From: Paracoccaceae bacterium
Lineage (GTDB): Bacteria; Pseudomonadota; Alphaproteobacteria; Rhodobacterales; Rhodobacteraceae
Assembly (NCBI GenBank): GCA_012103375.1
Contig: WLWX01000001.1
Location: 310,001-374,000, forward strand
DNA: 64,000 nt
Reading direction: 5' to 3'
Made by a program: the position numbers and the translations under genes. A model generated the notes under the pieces. The model ran no database searches and had not been told where the DNA came from. It saw only the letters and a list, made by a program, of their open reading frames with translations. Positions within the stretch are counted from its first letter, which is position 1. The number at the start of each line of letters is the position of its first letter. Shown here one piece after another: positions 27,040 to 42,452 of this stretch.

Positions 27040-29004
27040 ATGACATCGGATAAATCATCCGCCGATGACGCCGCCGACTCCGCGGGTTTCAAACCCGTGT
27101 TGGGTGAACTTGACGACTATCTGATATCGGAAGGGACGCATCGGCGGTTGTGGACGGCGCTGGGTGCGCATGTGACCGCGCAGGGTGGTGTTGCGGGCAC
27201 GCATTTCGCTGTCTGGGCCCCGAACGCCCAAGGCGTATCGGTTGTCGGATCGTTCAACGGCTGGAACGACGGTGCGACGCCTTTGGCGCAGCGCGGCAAT
27301 ACCGGCGTTTGGGAGGCGTTTGTGCCAGGCGTTGCCGACGGCGACACCTATAAATACGCGATCCTGCCTCATCACGGAGAGCGTTTGTTGAAGGCCGATC
27401 CGATGGGATTTGGTAGCCAGCATCCCCCTGATAACGCCAGCGTTGTGCGCGATATCCTGGGCTATGGCTGGTCCGATGATGGTTGGATGGACACTCGCGC
27501 TGGGCATCAGGACCGGCGCGCGCCGATCTCGATCTACGAAGTGCATCTGGCAAGCTGGAAGCGCCGGGATGGCAATCGCCCGATTTCCTATAAGGAGGCG
27601 GCGGTTGAGCTGATCGACTACGCCCATGACATGGGCTTCACCCATATCGAGCTGTTGCCGATCACCGAACACCCGTTCGATGGGTCATGGGGCTATCAGC
27701 CGGTGGGCCTTTACGCGCCGACGATCCGCCACGGCCCGCCGCATGAATTCCGCGACCTGATCGAAGCGGCGCATGACCGGGGGATCGGCGTGATCCTCGA
27801 CTGGGTGCCGGGGCATTTCCCGTCCGATGCGCACGGGCTGGCGCAGTTTGACGGCACGCATCTTTATGAGCACGCCGACCCGAAAGAGGGGTTCCACCGC
27901 GACTGGAACACCCTGATTTTCAACTATGGCCGGACCGAGGTTCGCAACTACCTCGTCTCGAACGCGTTGTATTGGCTGGAAGAATATCACCTGGATGGGC
28001 TGCGGGTCGATGCCGTCGCCTCGATGCTGTACCGCGATTATTCGCGCGATGCGGGTGAGTGGATTCCCAACAAGGATGGCGGGCGCGAGAATTACGAGGC
28101 CATCGGCATGCTTCAGGCGATGAACGTCACGACCTACGGCGAAGTGCCGGGGATCATGACAGTGGCCGAGGAATCGACCGCCTATCCGGGGGTTTCATCG
28201 CCAGTGGATTCTGGCGGCCTCGGCTTTGGGTTCAAGTGGAACATGGGCTGGATGAACGACACGCTGTCCTACATGGCCGAAGACCCGATCAATCGCAGCC
28301 ACCACCATCACAAGATGACCTTTGGCATCGACTATGCGTTCTCGGAAAATTTCATCCTGCCGATCAGCCATGACGAGGTGGTGCACGGCAAGGGCGCGAT
28401 GCTGACAAAGATGCCGGGCAGCGATTGGGAAAAATTCGCCAACCTGCGCGCCTATTACGGCTTCATGTGGGGCCATCCGGGCAAGAAGCTGCTGTTCATG
28501 GGGCAGGAACTGGCGCAGCGGAGCGAATGGAACCACGACGCCTCGGTCGATTGGGGCGCGTTGGGCGATCCGGCGCATAAGGGCGTGCAGCGTTTGGTGC
28601 GCGATCTGAACACGCTCTATCGTGGCACGCCTGCGCTTCATGCCCTTGATTGCCAGGCCGCGGGTTTTCAGTGGATCGAAGGCGGCGATACAGCGCAATC
28701 AATCTTTGCCTGGCTTAGGCTTGGCGGACCGGACGACCCGCCCGCTGTGGTGATCAGTAACATGACCCCGGTGGAACGCAGTGGCTGGCGCTGTGGCTTG
28801 CCCTTGGCAGGTCGGTGGCGCGAAGTGATGAACACGGACGCCGAAATCTATGGCGGTGGCAACAGAGGCAACCTTGGTGTCGTCAAAGCCTCGGGCGATG
28901 GCTGGCACGGTCAGCCGGCTTCGGCGAACCTGACGCTGCCGCCGCTCAGCACGATTATCCTGATGCCCGATACCGACCCCGAAACCGACCTGGAAAGGGA
29001 CTGA
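27040..29004 (+). CDS. glgB: 1,4-alpha-glucan branching enzyme
   Basis: 654 residues of glycoside hydrolase family 13. It introduces alpha-1,6 branches into glycogen. An N-terminal carbohydrate-binding domain ([23 protein letters not shown], named by its VVGSFNGW core) precedes the barrel. Catalytic residues appear in [11 protein letters not shown] (nucleophile Asp near 325), TVAEEST (acid/base Glu near 375) and [10 protein letters not shown]. It lacks the extra first N-terminal domain of longer GlgB types. The ATG is 50 bp after the glgP stop; glgC starts 2 bp after its stop. Confidence 0.95.
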   Translation: MTSDKSSADDAADSAGFKPVLGELDDYLISEGTHRRLWTALGAHVTAQGGVAGTHFAVWAPNAQGVSVVGSFNGWNDGATPLAQRGNTGVWEAFVPGVADGDTYKYAILPHHGERLLKADPMGFGSQHPPDNASVVRDILGYGWSDDGWMDTRAGHQDRRAPISIYEVHLASWKRRDGNRPISYKEAAVELIDYAHDMGFTHIELLPITEHPFDGSWGYQPVGLYAPTIRHGPPHEFRDLIEAAHDRGIGVILDWVPGHFPSDAHGLAQFDGTHLYEHADPKEGFHRDWNTLIFNYGRTEVRNYLVSNALYWLEEYHLDGLRVDAVASMLYRDYSRDAGEWIPNKDGGRENYEAIGMLQAMNVTTYGEVPGIMTVAEESTAYPGVSSPVDSGGLGFGFKWNMGWMNDTLSYMAEDPINRSHHHHKMTFGIDYAFSENFILPISHDEVVHGKGAMLTKMPGSDWEKFANLRAYYGFMWGHPGKKLLFMGQELAQRSEWNHDASVDWGALGDPAHKGVQRLVRDLNTLYRGTPALHALDCQAAGFQWIEGGDTAQSIFAWLRLGGPDDPPAVVISNMTPVERSGWRCGLPLAGRWREVMNTDAEIYGGGNRGNLGVVKASGDGWHGQPASANLTLPPLSTIILMPDTDPETDLERD

Positions 29005-29005
29005 C

Positions 29006-30493
29006 ATGGCCAATATGAACGACCGGATTTCTGCACGCAGCATGGCCTTTGTGCTGGCAGGTGGGCGCGGCAGCCGATTACAGGAACTGACCGACATGCG
29101 CGCCAAACCGGCGGTTTATTTCGGCGGCAAGACCCGGATCATCGACTTTGCGCTGTCGAATGCGCTGAACTCGGGCATTCGAAAGATGGCCATCGCGACG
29201 CAATACAAGGCACATTCGCTGATCCGCCATTGTCAGCACGGCTGGAGCTTTTTTCGGGCCGAGCGCAATGAATACCTTGATATCCTGCCTGCCAGCCAAC
29301 GGGTGAGTGAGCATAAGTGGTATCTGGGAACCGCGGATGCCGTCACGCAAAACATTGATATCGTTGACAGTTACAATGTGGATTACGTGCTGGTTCTGGC
29401 CGGGGACCATATCTACAAGATGGATTACGAGATGATGCTGCGCCAGCATGAAAAGACCGGCGCAGACGTCACTGTGGGGTGTCTGACCGTTCCGCGCGTC
29501 GAAGCAACCGCCTTTGGCGTGATGGCCACGGATGCTGATGGGCGCATCACCGAGTTTCTGGAAAAACCCAAAGATCCACCGGGCACGCCGGATGACCCGA
29601 GTGTCGCGCTCGCCTCGATGGGGATCTATGTGTTCCGCTGGGACTTCCTGCGGGATCTGTTGCTGAAGGATGCCGACGATAGCAATTCCAGCCATGATTT
29701 CGGCAGCGATCTCATCCCCGAGATTGTCAAGAACGGCAAGGCAATGGCGCATCGGTTCGATGAAAGCTGCGTGCGCCACGCGCCCGAAGCGCCTGCCTAT
29801 TGGCGTGATGTGGGGACGGTGGATGCGTTCTGGAAGGCCAATATCGACCTGACGGATTTCAAGCCCGATCTGGACCTGTGGGACCGCAAATGGCCGATTG
29901 TGTTGAAAAACTCCGTTTTAGGGCCTGAACGATGATTTTTCTTTCCATGCAGCCCGATCCTAAATTTTTGGCGCGGGGGTCGGCCCAAATCGCCTACATG
30001 CGCTCACGCGCAGCCATGCGCTGTCTCGTGGTCAAAGCTTTCCGACTATTTCGCTTCATAGGTTTTCGCAAGAAATCCGCGACGCTCTGATTTCGGAGTT
30101 TTTCAACACAATCGGCCGATCTGGACCTATTCGGAAAGCGTGCCACCAGCCAAGTTCATTCATGATTCCGAGGATCGGCGCGGAACCGCAGTCTCTTCCT
30201 TGATTTCGGGCGGGTGCATCGTGTCCGGCACGCAGATCCGCAATTCGCTGCTGTTCACGCAGGTGCATACAAACTCCTATGCACAGTTGAGCGGGGCTGT
30301 GGTGCTGCCTTATGCCGAGATTGGGCGATCTGCGCACCTGACCAATGTGGTGATCGACCGGGGTGTCCAAATCCCCGAAGGACTGGTCGTGGGCGAGGAT
30401 GCGGCCGAGGATGCCAAGTGGTTCAACGTCTCGGACGGGGGCGTCACGCTGATTACCAAGCCGATGATAGACCGGTGGAACGCGAACGCATGA
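29006..30493 (+). pseudogene. glgC: Glucose-1-phosphate adenylyltransferase, split by the 218-bp element
   Basis: ADP-glucose pyrophosphorylase, the committing step of glycogen synthesis. The catalytic domain is complete: [21 protein letters not shown] near the start, then DHIYKMDY and [10 protein letters not shown]. At residue 297 the element enters, and translation ends after an 11-residue foreign tail (...[11 protein letters not shown]). The displaced C-terminus, from [15 protein letters not shown] to NANA, carries the left-handed beta-helix used for tetramer assembly and allosteric control. The insertion plus GGCC duplication is 222 bp, so the frame continues beyond it but stops intervene. 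A GTG at 30140 could restart the tail. Activity would be lost or deregulated. Confidence 0.9.
29896..30113 (-). mobile_element. 218-bp MITE-like element, copy 3 (in glgC)
   Basis: Reverse orientation, perfect 20-bp ends. Target duplication GGCC at 29892-29895 and 30114-30117. Joining the flanks restores the expected GlgC sequence [10 protein letters not shown], which fixes the element borders exactly. Confidence 0.96.
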
Positions 30494-31904
30494 CGCAGGT
30501 CCTGTCGGTCGCGTCCGAGTGCGCCCCGCTGGTGAAAACCGGCGGGCTGGCCGATGTCGTCGGCGCGCTGCCCGGGGCGATGGCGGGCCAAGGGTGGCGT
30601 GTGCGCAGCTTCCTGCCCGGATATCCGGCGGTCACCGACGCACTGACGTCCGCGAAAACAGTCCTGAAAGAGCGTGACTTCTTCGGCGGACCGGTGCGGG
30701 TTCTGGCCGGGGAAGCGGCGGGCCTTGACCTGTTGGTCTTTGACGCGCCGCATTTGTTTGACCGCGATGGCTCGCCCTATCTTGATGCAGGCGGGACCGA
30801 CTGGCCGGACAATGCGCAGCGGTTTGCGGCGTTCAACCAGATGGCCGCGCGGCTTGCGACCGGAGCGATCAAGGGCTGGCAGCCCGATGTGGTGCATGGG
30901 CATGACTGGCAGGCAGGGCTGGTGCCCTATTACCTGCGCGACACGGCGAACCGGCCCGGAACACTGCTGACGATCCACAATGTCGCGTTTCACGGGCTTG
31001 CCCCAGAGGCTGCGATGGCTGAGCTGGGCCTCGACCGGGCGGATTTCACCAGCGCGGGGTTCGAATTCTGGGGGCAAGCCTCGGCCCTGAAAGCCGGGAT
31101 CGTCTGGTCGGACAAGATCAACACCGTCTCGGCCACCTATGCGCGGGAGTTGCTGACGCCGGAATTCGGGATGGGCATGGACGGCGTGTTGAAGACCCGT
31201 GCCAGCGATCTGAGTGGTATTTTGAACGGCATCGACGCGACGGTCTGGAACCCGGTGACCGATCCGGCGATCAAGACCTATTCAACCCCGCGCGGCAAGG
31301 CCAGGGCGAAGGCCGCCCTGCGGGCAGAGTTCGGATTGCCCGATACGGACGGGCCTTTGACGGTCGTGGTGTCGCGATTGTCGGAGCAAAAGGGTCTTGA
31401 TGCCCTGCTGGATGCGCTGCCTGCATTGATTGACCACGGTGGCCAGCTGGCCCTGCTGGGGACCGGTGACAAACGGCTCGAAGCGGCGTGGAGGGGGGCG
31501 GCCAGTCATCCGAATGTGGCCGTGCACATCGGTTATGACGAAGCGATGAGCCATCGGATGATTGCCGGGGCCGACGCGATTCTGGTGCCCAGCCGGTTTG
31601 AGCCCTGCGGCCTGACGCAGCTTTACGGGCTGCGTTACGGGACCTTGCCTGTGGTGGCGCGCACCGGTGGCCTGGCGGATACGGTCATCGATGCGAACCC
31701 TGTGGCACTGGCCAGTGGCGTGGCGACGGGCATTCAGTTTCACCCCGTCACGGCGGACGCCGTCGCCGGGGCCTTCGCGCGCTTGCTGGACCTGTGGCGC
31801 GCGCCAAAGATCTGGGCAAAGATGCAACGCAACGCAATGGGTCAGCCGGTGGGGTGGGACGCCTCGGCGCCGCTGTATGCCCAGCTTTATGGCGCCCTCG
31901 CCCG

Positions 31905-31908
<4 letters not shown>
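30490..31908 (+). CDS. glgA: Glycogen synthase (ADP-glucose)
   Basis: 472 residues, GT5 family. It adds glucose from ADP-glucose to the glycogen chain. The ADP-glucose loop [13 protein letters not shown] is near residue 16. The second Rossmann domain shows [30 protein letters not shown] and a GGLADTV repeat. ATG 30490 overlaps the glgC stop (ATGA), so translation is probably coupled to glgC's last part and may suffer from the insertion upstream. Confidence 0.95.
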
Positions 31909-35575
<3,667 letters not shown>

Positions 35576-35597
35576 GGCTGGGCAGAGCTTCGCGCGG

Positions 35598-36824
35598 TCA
35601 GATCGCCTGACCTGCTGAAAGTCGTGGGACATCGCCGGACAGACCGGCAGCCTCACGAATGAAGCGCCGGCGTAATGCGGGCACAGCGTTCACCGCGCCA
35701 AGCCCAATGTCGCGCAACTCGCGCAGGATTGGATCATCGTTTGAAAACAGTCGGTTAAAGGTATCTGTTGCCAGGGCCAGCGTGGTGACATCGCCGCGGC
35801 GCCAACCCTCATACCGCGACAGAACATCGGCGCGCCCGATGTCTTCGCCGCGCCGCTTGGCGTGGGCCAAAACCTCGGCCAATGCGGCCACATCGCGCAA
35901 ACCGGCGTTCAGGCCTTGCCCCGCAATCGGATGCACCGCATGGGCCGCATCCCCAGCCAGCGCAACACGATCCGCAGCGAAATCATCGGCCAGCGACAGA
36001 CCCAGCGGATAGGTCCAGCGCGCCCCGGCAAGCGAGATACTCCCCAGGAAATCCCCGAACCTTGGGCGCAGAATCTGCAAGCAATCCCCATCGCTCAGCG
36101 CCTGGATCGCGGTGGCCCGCGCGGTCGCCTCGGTCCAGACGATGGAGGATCGGTTGCCTGCCAGCGGCAGAACCGCCAGTGGCCCTTCGGGCATGAAAAA
36201 CTGATGCGCGACACCATTGTGCGGGCGCTCATGGGCAATCGCGCAGACCAGTGCGGTCTGACCATAGTCAAGGCGCTGGTGGCGTATCCCGGCCCGACTG
36301 GCGGTAGCTGACATACGTCCATCGCAGCCGATCGCCACCGGCGCCGAAAGGCTGCGCCCATCCGACAGGGTCAGGGCAATCCCGGCACTGCCCGGTTCCT
36401 GTGCCTCGACCGTCAGGCCGGACAGGCATGTGACCCGTTTCGCGGCGTCCATTGCGCTTTGCAGGGCCGCGCGAAGATGGCGATCCTCGACCATATGACC
36501 CATCGGGCCTTCCTCGATCTCGCCATGGTGGAATTCGGCGACGAAAGGGGAAGGTCCGCTGCCCGCTCGCCCGTCGCTGACCTTGATTTCCAGCATCGGC
36601 TGGGCGGTTTGGGCCAGGGCCGGCCAAAGGCCGATGGCTTTCAGCATACGCACGCTCGACAGCGCCAGCGCATAGCTCCGGCCATCAGAATCGGGGCTGG
36701 TCTGACGCCCCGCGGGCGTGGCATCCACCAGAACCGATGACAGCCCCGCGCCATCCAGCGCCAGCGCCAGCGAGGCCCCGACCAGCCCGCCGCCGACAAT
36801 CAGAACATCTGCATCATGTGCCAT
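35598..36824 (-). CDS. ubiH: UbiH/UbiF/COQ6-family FAD-dependent hydroxylase
   Basis: 408 residues. An FAD monooxygenase of ubiquinone ring hydroxylation. The dinucleotide motif VLIVGGGLVGASLALAL opens the protein, followed by the middle motif near IGCDGRMSATAS and the second FAD motif VALAGDAAHAVHPIAGQGLNAG. It is membrane-associated in the ubiquinone pathway. Which ring carbon it hydroxylates cannot be told; alphaproteobacteria also have UbiL/UbiF variants. It is divergent from the amidase gene with an 82-bp gap. Confidence 0.85.
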   Translation of the reverse strand: MAHDADVLIVGGGLVGASLALALDGAGLSSVLVDATPAGRQTSPDSDGRSYALALSSVRMLKAIGLWPALAQTAQPMLEIKVSDGRAGSGPSPFVAEFHHGEIEEGPMGHMVEDRHLRAALQSAMDAAKRVTCLSGLTVEAQEPGSAGIALTLSDGRSLSAPVAIGCDGRMSATASRAGIRHQRLDYGQTALVCAIAHERPHNGVAHQFFMPEGPLAVLPLAGNRSSIVWTEATARATAIQALSDGDCLQILRPRFGDFLGSISLAGARWTYPLGLSLADDFAADRVALAGDAAHAVHPIAGQGLNAGLRDVAALAEVLAHAKRRGEDIGRADVLSRYEGWRRGDVTTLALATDTFNRLFSNDDPILRELRDIGLGAVNAVPALRRRFIREAAGLSGDVPRLSAGQAI

Positions 36825-36906
36825 GGGTGCGACCTAACCGGGGTCGTGCGGGATTGTCCATGTGGCCGGGTGACGCTAGCGTCGGGCGACCAACGGAGGG
36901 CGCGAT

Positions 36907-38235
36907 ATGGGCGACTGGCTGAAGATGACGGCGGCGGATCTGGGGCGCGCGATTGCCGCGGGACATATCGACCCGGTGGACCTGACCGACACCTATCTGG
37001 ACGCAGTCGCCGCCCATGATCTGACCCCGCGCATCTATGCGCGAACCACGCCGGATCGTGCGCGATCCGAAGCGATGGCGGCGCGGGATCGCGCAGCGTC
37101 GGGCCAGCGACGGTCCGCCCTCGACGGGGTGCCGATCAGCTGGAAGGACCTGTTTGATACCGCCGGAACAGTGACCGAGGCGGGAACCAAATTGCTGGCG
37201 GGCCGGGTGCCGGATCGGGACGCGCGGGTGCTGAAAAACGCGACCGGTGCGGGGCTGGTCTGTCTGGGCAAGACGCATATGACGGAATTGGCGTTTTCCG
37301 GGTTGGGGCTGAACCCGATGACTGAAACGCCGCCGTGTGTGAATGATGCCGGTGCGGCGCCGGGCGGGTCGTCTTCGGGGGCGGCAACCTCGGTCGCGTT
37401 CGGGTTGGCAGCGGCGGGAATCGGCTCGGACACCGGCGGTTCGGTGCGCATTCCGTCGGTGTGGAACGATCTGGTGGGGCTGAAAACCACCTCGGGCCGG
37501 GTATCGCTGGACGGTGTCTTTCCGCTATGCCCGCGTTTTGATACCGTTGGGCCGCTGTGCCGGTCGGTCGAGGATGCCAGCCTGCTGCTGGCCGCGATGG
37601 AGGGGTCAAGGCCCGTTGATCTGACCGGCGCATCGCTGTCGGGCCTGCGCTTTCTGGCTTTGCAGGGTGCGCCGCTTGTGGATGCCGAAGCGCCTGTTTT
37701 GCAAGGGTATGAGGCGTCATTGACCCGGTTGAGTGCGGCAGGGGCCGTGATCGAGGCGCGCAGCTTGCCGGATGCTGAGGCGGTTCTGGGAACATCCGGT
37801 CTGGTCTTCGCGAGTGAGGCCTATGGCCTTTGGCAGGACCAGATAGAGGCCAACCCGGACGCCATGTTCCATCAGGTTCGTGAACGATTCCGGGGTGGGG
37901 CGACTGTGTCTGCCCCCGATTACATCGCCGCATGGCGCAAAATCGAGGCCCATCGCGCCGGATATCTGGCGGCAACGGCGGGATTTGACGCGGTTATTTT
38001 ACCGACTGCGCCGATCATGCCGCCGAATGTCGACCGGCTGAACACCGACAATGACTACTTCGTGCGTGCCAACCTGATGGCGCTTAGAAATACCCGTATC
38101 GGCAACCTGTTGGGGCTGTGTGCGCTGACACTACCACAGAGTGTGCCTTCGACGGGTCTGATGCTGATGGGCGCGCCCATGGCAGAGGCGCGTTTGCTGC
38201 GCATCGGCGCGGCGGTTGAGGCGGAACTTGCCTAA
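36907..38235 (+). CDS. Amidase signature family enzyme
   Basis: 442 residues. The Ser-cisSer-Lys triad is visible: Lys80 in PISWKDLFD, the GGSSSG loop at 153-158 and nucleophile Ser179 in GSDTGGSVR. It hydrolyses an amide, releasing ammonia. Close to GatA-like amidases, but no gatB/gatC neighbours are seen, so it is more likely a stand-alone amidase. GGAGG lies before the ATG at 36907. Confidence 0.9.
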   Translation: MGDWLKMTAADLGRAIAAGHIDPVDLTDTYLDAVAAHDLTPRIYARTTPDRARSEAMAARDRAASGQRRSALDGVPISWKDLFDTAGTVTEAGTKLLAGRVPDRDARVLKNATGAGLVCLGKTHMTELAFSGLGLNPMTETPPCVNDAGAAPGGSSSGAATSVAFGLAAAGIGSDTGGSVRIPSVWNDLVGLKTTSGRVSLDGVFPLCPRFDTVGPLCRSVEDASLLLAAMEGSRPVDLTGASLSGLRFLALQGAPLVDAEAPVLQGYEASLTRLSAAGAVIEARSLPDAEAVLGTSGLVFASEAYGLWQDQIEANPDAMFHQVRERFRGGATVSAPDYIAAWRKIEAHRAGYLAATAGFDAVILPTAPIMPPNVDRLNTDNDYFVRANLMALRNTRIGNLLGLCALTLPQSVPSTGLMLMGAPMAEARLLRIGAAVEAELA

Positions 38236-38340
38236 ATGCAACATCGCCCCTGTGCCTGAACTGCGCACTGGACCAGCGGGCATTTCCTAGTTTATTCTAG
38301 GCCTTACACGGGGCGCCAATGATCCCGGACTGAGGCAGAT

Positions 38341-39528
38341 ATGGTTTTTCCTGAGCGGTTTTCGAACCTGCCAGAATATGCGTTTCCGCGTCTGCGGAAC
38401 CTTCTCGACGCTCATGAACCGGGCGGCGATGTGCTGCATCTGTCCATCGGTCAGCCCAAACATGCGTTCCCGGACTGGGTCGCCGAAGGGATTGCGGCGA
38501 CGGCGCGCGGATTTCAGCTTTATCCGCCCAACGATGGCGCACCAGAGCTTTTGGCCGCGATTTCGTCCTGGCTGTCGCGGCGCTATGGCGTGCAGGTGCC
38601 GGTGGACAGGATCATGGCGCTGAATGGGTCGCGTGAGGGGTTGTTTAACACGGTTCTTGCGCTCTGCCCGGAAGCGGCGCGCGATGGCAGCCGCCCGGCG
38701 GTTCTGGTGCCGAACCCGTTTTATCAGGTTTACGCAGTGGGCGCGCTGACCCTCGGGGCCGAGCCGATTTTTGTTTCGGCGACCGAAGACACCGGGTTTT
38801 TGCCGGATTATGCCGCCTTGCCGACCGACGTGCTGAACCGAACCGAGGTTGCATTCGTTTGTTCGCCCGGAAACCCGCAGGGCGCGGTTGCGACGCGGGA
38901 TTACTGGGCCGAGCTTCTGGCCCTGGCTGAACACCATGATTTCCGCATCATCGCCGATGAATGTTATTGCGAGATTTATCGTAATGCCGCGCCTGCCGGG
39001 TTGATTGAGGTCGCCGAAGAAGTCGGGGCCGATCCTGAACGCGCGATCATTATTCATTCGCTGTCCAAACGGTCGAACCTGGCCGGGCTGCGGTCGGGTT
39101 TTGTGGCGGCTGGGCCAGAATCGATGCGCCACATCCGCCGTCTGCGCGCTTATTCCGGCGCGCCGGTGCCTCTGCCGATCCAGCGGGTGTCGGAACGCCT
39201 GTGGGCGGATGAGGATCATGTGGAGGCGAGCCGCACGCTCTATCAGCAGAAATACGACATTGCCGATGCAGTGTTTGCGGGCGTCGATGGCTGCGCCGCG
39301 CCCGAAGGCGGCTTCTTCCTGTGGCTACCCGTCGATGACGGAGAGGCCGCAGCGCTGAAGCTGTGGCAACAGACCGGCATCCGGGTTCTGCCCGGCGCCT
39401 ATCTGGCGCGCGAAACGACCCCCGGCGGCGGCACGCCGGGTGACGGATATATCCGGGTGGCCATGGTCGCCCCAACAGAAGACCTGCAGCACGGCCTGAC
39501 CCGGCTTCGTGACTGCCTGTATACGTGA
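38341..39528 (+). CDS. Class I/II PLP aminotransferase (possible DapC)
   Basis: 395 residues. The PLP Lys is in [13 protein letters not shown] (near residue 243), with ADECYCEIY and CSPGNPQG upstream and a terminal Arg region GYIRVAMV. The family includes succinyldiaminopimelate aminotransferases and aspartate transaminases; dapC is a reasonable guess because dapA lies further along, but the substrate is unproven. The upstream 105-bp gap has a CCTAG/CTAGG inverted repeat around TTTATT. It is followed 10 bp later by ftsK. Confidence 0.85.
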   Translation: MVFPERFSNLPEYAFPRLRNLLDAHEPGGDVLHLSIGQPKHAFPDWVAEGIAATARGFQLYPPNDGAPELLAAISSWLSRRYGVQVPVDRIMALNGSREGLFNTVLALCPEAARDGSRPAVLVPNPFYQVYAVGALTLGAEPIFVSATEDTGFLPDYAALPTDVLNRTEVAFVCSPGNPQGAVATRDYWAELLALAEHHDFRIIADECYCEIYRNAAPAGLIEVAEEVGADPERAIIIHSLSKRSNLAGLRSGFVAAGPESMRHIRRLRAYSGAPVPLPIQRVSERLWADEDHVEASRTLYQQKYDIADAVFAGVDGCAAPEGGFFLWLPVDDGEAAALKLWQQTGIRVLPGAYLARETTPGGGTPGDGYIRVAMVAPTEDLQHGLTRLRDCLYT

Positions 39529-39538
39529 GGTAAATCAG

Positions 39539-42364
39539 ATGGCGTCTTATTCAGCCCGGCGGCGTGACCCGCTATTCGACAGTGCAACGCAAGCGACTCT
39601 GGAACGGCGCGGCAAGGAATTGCTGGGATTTGCCTTCATTGCGATGGGGCTGGCGATTGCCGCGCTTCTGGCGACCTATGTGCCCGAAGACCCAAGCTGG
39701 CTGACGGCGACGGATGCACCTGCGGCCAATATGCTGGGGCGGTTCGGGGCCTCGATCGCCTCGCCGCTTTATATCATCGCGGGCATGGGGTCCTGGGGGC
39801 TGGCGCTGGTGCTGACGGTCTGGGGCGCGCGGTTTGTTCTGCACGTCGGGGAAGAACGCGCCATCGGGCGGCTGATCTTTGCGCCGATCGCGATTGCGGT
39901 GGCGTCGGTCTATGCCTCGACCCATGTGCCGACCTCGGCCTGGACGCATTCGTTCGGATTGGGCGGGTTGTTCGGCGACACGGTGCTGGGTGCGATTCTT
40001 GGGATTGTTCCGCTGGGCACGGCGCTGGGCCTGAAGGCGATGGCCTTCGTGATGGCCATCGGGGCGGTTGCCATGGCGCTGTTCGTGCTGGGTGTGAACG
40101 GGCGTGAATTGCGTCTGGGGTTCCGCATCATGGCCGCCGGGATCATCATGGTTTACGCCGGAATTGCCGCGCTGGTGACGCGTTCCCTGACCGGGTCGGT
40201 CGCCGTGGCGCGCAATACTGCCGCCAAACGCGCGCAACGGCGTGAGGCCGCGATTGCCGCATTTGAAGCCGAAGCTGCCGCCAAGGCGGCCATGCCCGAC
40301 GCGCCGGTCGAAAAGCGCAGTGGGATGTCTGGCCTGTTCACCGCGTTGACACGCAACAAGGATGCAGAGGAAGCCGAGGACGAATTCGAGGCTTATGATG
40401 ACCTTGAAGGTGACGCGCGTATTTCCGCGCGGATTGCAGACGTCATCCGCAAACGTGTCGGTCAGGAACCGTCCAGCGCAGCAGCCCCAGCGCGCATCGT
40501 ACCGCCACTGGTATCGCGCGCAGCATCGGGCGAGCCGAGCCTTGGTGGCGCCTTGCGTGCCAAAGACGATCCTGCGGTTGCAGGCGGCGGGGCATCGGGA
40601 ACCATATCCGGTCTGGTGCCGCCGGCGCCCAGCGATGACGATCTGGACGCATTTGTCGAAAATTTCGACGACGGATTCACCCCCGATCCGATTGAAGACG
40701 TTGGCGGAGAGGCGACAGAATCTCGCCCGATGCTGGCCCCGCTGGCCGAACTGGCGCGCAAGGTGCAGCATCCGATCCGCAAGGCCCCGAAACAGTCACG
40801 TCAGGCGCGCGCCGAGGCGCAGCCAGGTTTGGGCTTTGATGAGCATGGCGATGAATTTGAAACGCCCCCCCTCAGCCTTCTGGCAAATCCGGTTACCATC
40901 GAACGCAGCCAGCTGAGCGATGAGGCATTGGAAGAAAACGCCCGCATGCTGGAGGTTGTTTTGGACGACTATGGCGTCAAAGGCGAAATCGTCAGCGTCC
41001 GCCCCGGCCCCGTTGTCACCATGTACGAACTGGAACCCGCGCCGGGACTGAAGGCCAGCCGGGTGATCGGTCTGGCCGATGATATCGCGCGCTCGATGTC
41101 GGCCCTGTCGGCCCGTGTCAGCACGGTTCCGGGACGGTCGGTCATCGGTATCGAACTGCCCAATGAAAACCGCGAGAAAGTGCTGCTGCGCGAGATTCTG
41201 GCCAGTCGCGATTTCGGCGACGGAACCCAGAAACTGCCGCTGGCGCTGGGCAAGGATATTGGCGGCGATCCGATTGTGGCGAACCTTGCCAAGATGCCCC
41301 ACCTGCTGATCGCAGGGACCACGGGGTCCGGTAAATCGGTTGCGATCAACACCATGATCCTCAGCCTGCTGTACAAGCTGACCCCGGCGGAATGCCGGAT
41401 GATCATGATTGACCCGAAGATGCTGGAACTGTCCGTTTATGACGGCATCCCGCATCTGTTGTCCCCCGTTGTAACCGATCCGAAAAAGGCGGTTGTCGCG
41501 CTGAAGTGGGTCGTCGGCGAAATGGAAGAACGCTATCGCAAAATGTCCAAAATGGGCGTGCGCAACATCGAAGGCTATAACGGTCGGGTGGCCGATGCGC
41601 TGGCCAAGGACGAGATGTTCAGCCGCACGGTGCAGACCGGGTTTGATGATGACACCGGTGAACCCGTCTTCGAGACCGAAGAATTCGCGCCCGAGAAGAT
41701 CCCCTATATCGTCGTCGTTGTGGACGAAATGGCCGACCTGATGATGGTTGCCGGTAAAGAAATCGAGGCCTGCATTCAGCGCTTGGCGCAGATGGCGCGG
41801 GCGTCCGGCATCCACCTGATCATGGCCACGCAGCGCCCCTCGGTCGATGTGATCACCGGCACGATCAAGGCGAACTTCCCGACGCGGATTTCGTTCCAGG
41901 TGACTGGCAAGATCGACAGCCGCACGATCCTGGGTGAACAGGGGGCCGAGCAACTGCTGGGCATGGGTGACATGCTGTACATGGCCGGCGGGGCCAAGAT
42001 TACGCGGGTTCATGGGCCCTTCGTCAGCGATGAAGAGGTTGAGGAAATCGTCAACCACCTCAAGACCTTCGGCCCGCCGGAGTATATGAGCGGTGTTGTC
42101 GATGGCCCGTCGGATGACTCGGAATCCGACATTGAACTGGTGCTGGGTCTGGGCGGAAACACCGACAGCGAAGACGCGATGTACGACACCGCCGTCGCCA
42201 TCGTACTGAAGGACCGCAAGTGTTCCACCAGCTACATCCAGCGCAAGCTGGCCATCGGCTATAACAAAGCCGCGCGCCTGGTTGAGCAGATGGAGGATCA
42301 GGGCCTCGTCAGCCCGGCCAACCATGTCGGCAAGCGAGAGATCCTTGTGCCCGAAGGTCAGTAG
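39539..42364 (+). CDS. ftsK: DNA translocase FtsK
   Basis: 941 residues. An N-terminal membrane domain with about four helices, a linker (residues 230-450) rich in Ala, Glu and Asp, then the RecA-like motor with Walker [13 protein letters not shown] near 592 and Walker [17 protein letters not shown]. The C-terminal gamma winged-helix domain ([20 protein letters not shown]) reads KOPS/SRS sites. It pumps DNA at the septum for dimer resolution. GAGG precedes ATG 39539. IS630 copy B starts 88 bp after the stop, where lolA is often found in relatives. Confidence 0.96.
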   Translation: MASYSARRRDPLFDSATQATLERRGKELLGFAFIAMGLAIAALLATYVPEDPSWLTATDAPAANMLGRFGASIASPLYIIAGMGSWGLALVLTVWGARFVLHVGEERAIGRLIFAPIAIAVASVYASTHVPTSAWTHSFGLGGLFGDTVLGAILGIVPLGTALGLKAMAFVMAIGAVAMALFVLGVNGRELRLGFRIMAAGIIMVYAGIAALVTRSLTGSVAVARNTAAKRAQRREAAIAAFEAEAAAKAAMPDAPVEKRSGMSGLFTALTRNKDAEEAEDEFEAYDDLEGDARISARIADVIRKRVGQEPSSAAAPARIVPPLVSRAASGEPSLGGALRAKDDPAVAGGGASGTISGLVPPAPSDDDLDAFVENFDDGFTPDPIEDVGGEATESRPMLAPLAELARKVQHPIRKAPKQSRQARAEAQPGLGFDEHGDEFETPPLSLLANPVTIERSQLSDEALEENARMLEVVLDDYGVKGEIVSVRPGPVVTMYELEPAPGLKASRVIGLADDIARSMSALSARVSTVPGRSVIGIELPNENREKVLLREILASRDFGDGTQKLPLALGKDIGGDPIVANLAKMPHLLIAGTTGSGKSVAINTMILSLLYKLTPAECRMIMIDPKMLELSVYDGIPHLLSPVVTDPKKAVVALKWVVGEMEERYRKMSKMGVRNIEGYNGRVADALAKDEMFSRTVQTGFDDDTGEPVFETEEFAPEKIPYIVVVVDEMADLMMVAGKEIEACIQRLAQMARASGIHLIMATQRPSVDVITGTIKANFPTRISFQVTGKIDSRTILGEQGAEQLLGMGDMLYMAGGAKITRVHGPFVSDEEVEEIVNHLKTFGPPEYMSGVVDGPSDDSESDIELVLGLGGNTDSEDAMYDTAVAIVLKDRKCSTSYIQRKLAIGYNKAARLVEQMEDQGLVSPANHVGKREILVPEGQ

Positions 42365-42426
42365 GGCAGGGCAGATTCCCGGTGCGGTATGAGCGCCGGG
42401 TCGGCCTATGCCGGAACGCCGCCGAA

Positions 42427-42442
42427 CGCCCCCTAGGGGGCG
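42427..42442. terminator. Perfect 16-bp palindrome after ftsK
   Basis: CGCCCCCTAGGGGGCG is self-complementary without a loop. It stands between the ftsK stop and IS630 copy B. It could act as a weak terminator for ftsK, but no U-run follows. Confidence 0.4.
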
Positions 42443-42452
42443 GGCCTGCCTA

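Noticed and set aside
35596..35612. GGTCAG/CTGACC hairpin after pgm
   Set aside because: It overlaps the coding end of the UbiH-type gene and has no T-run; coding sequence explains it.
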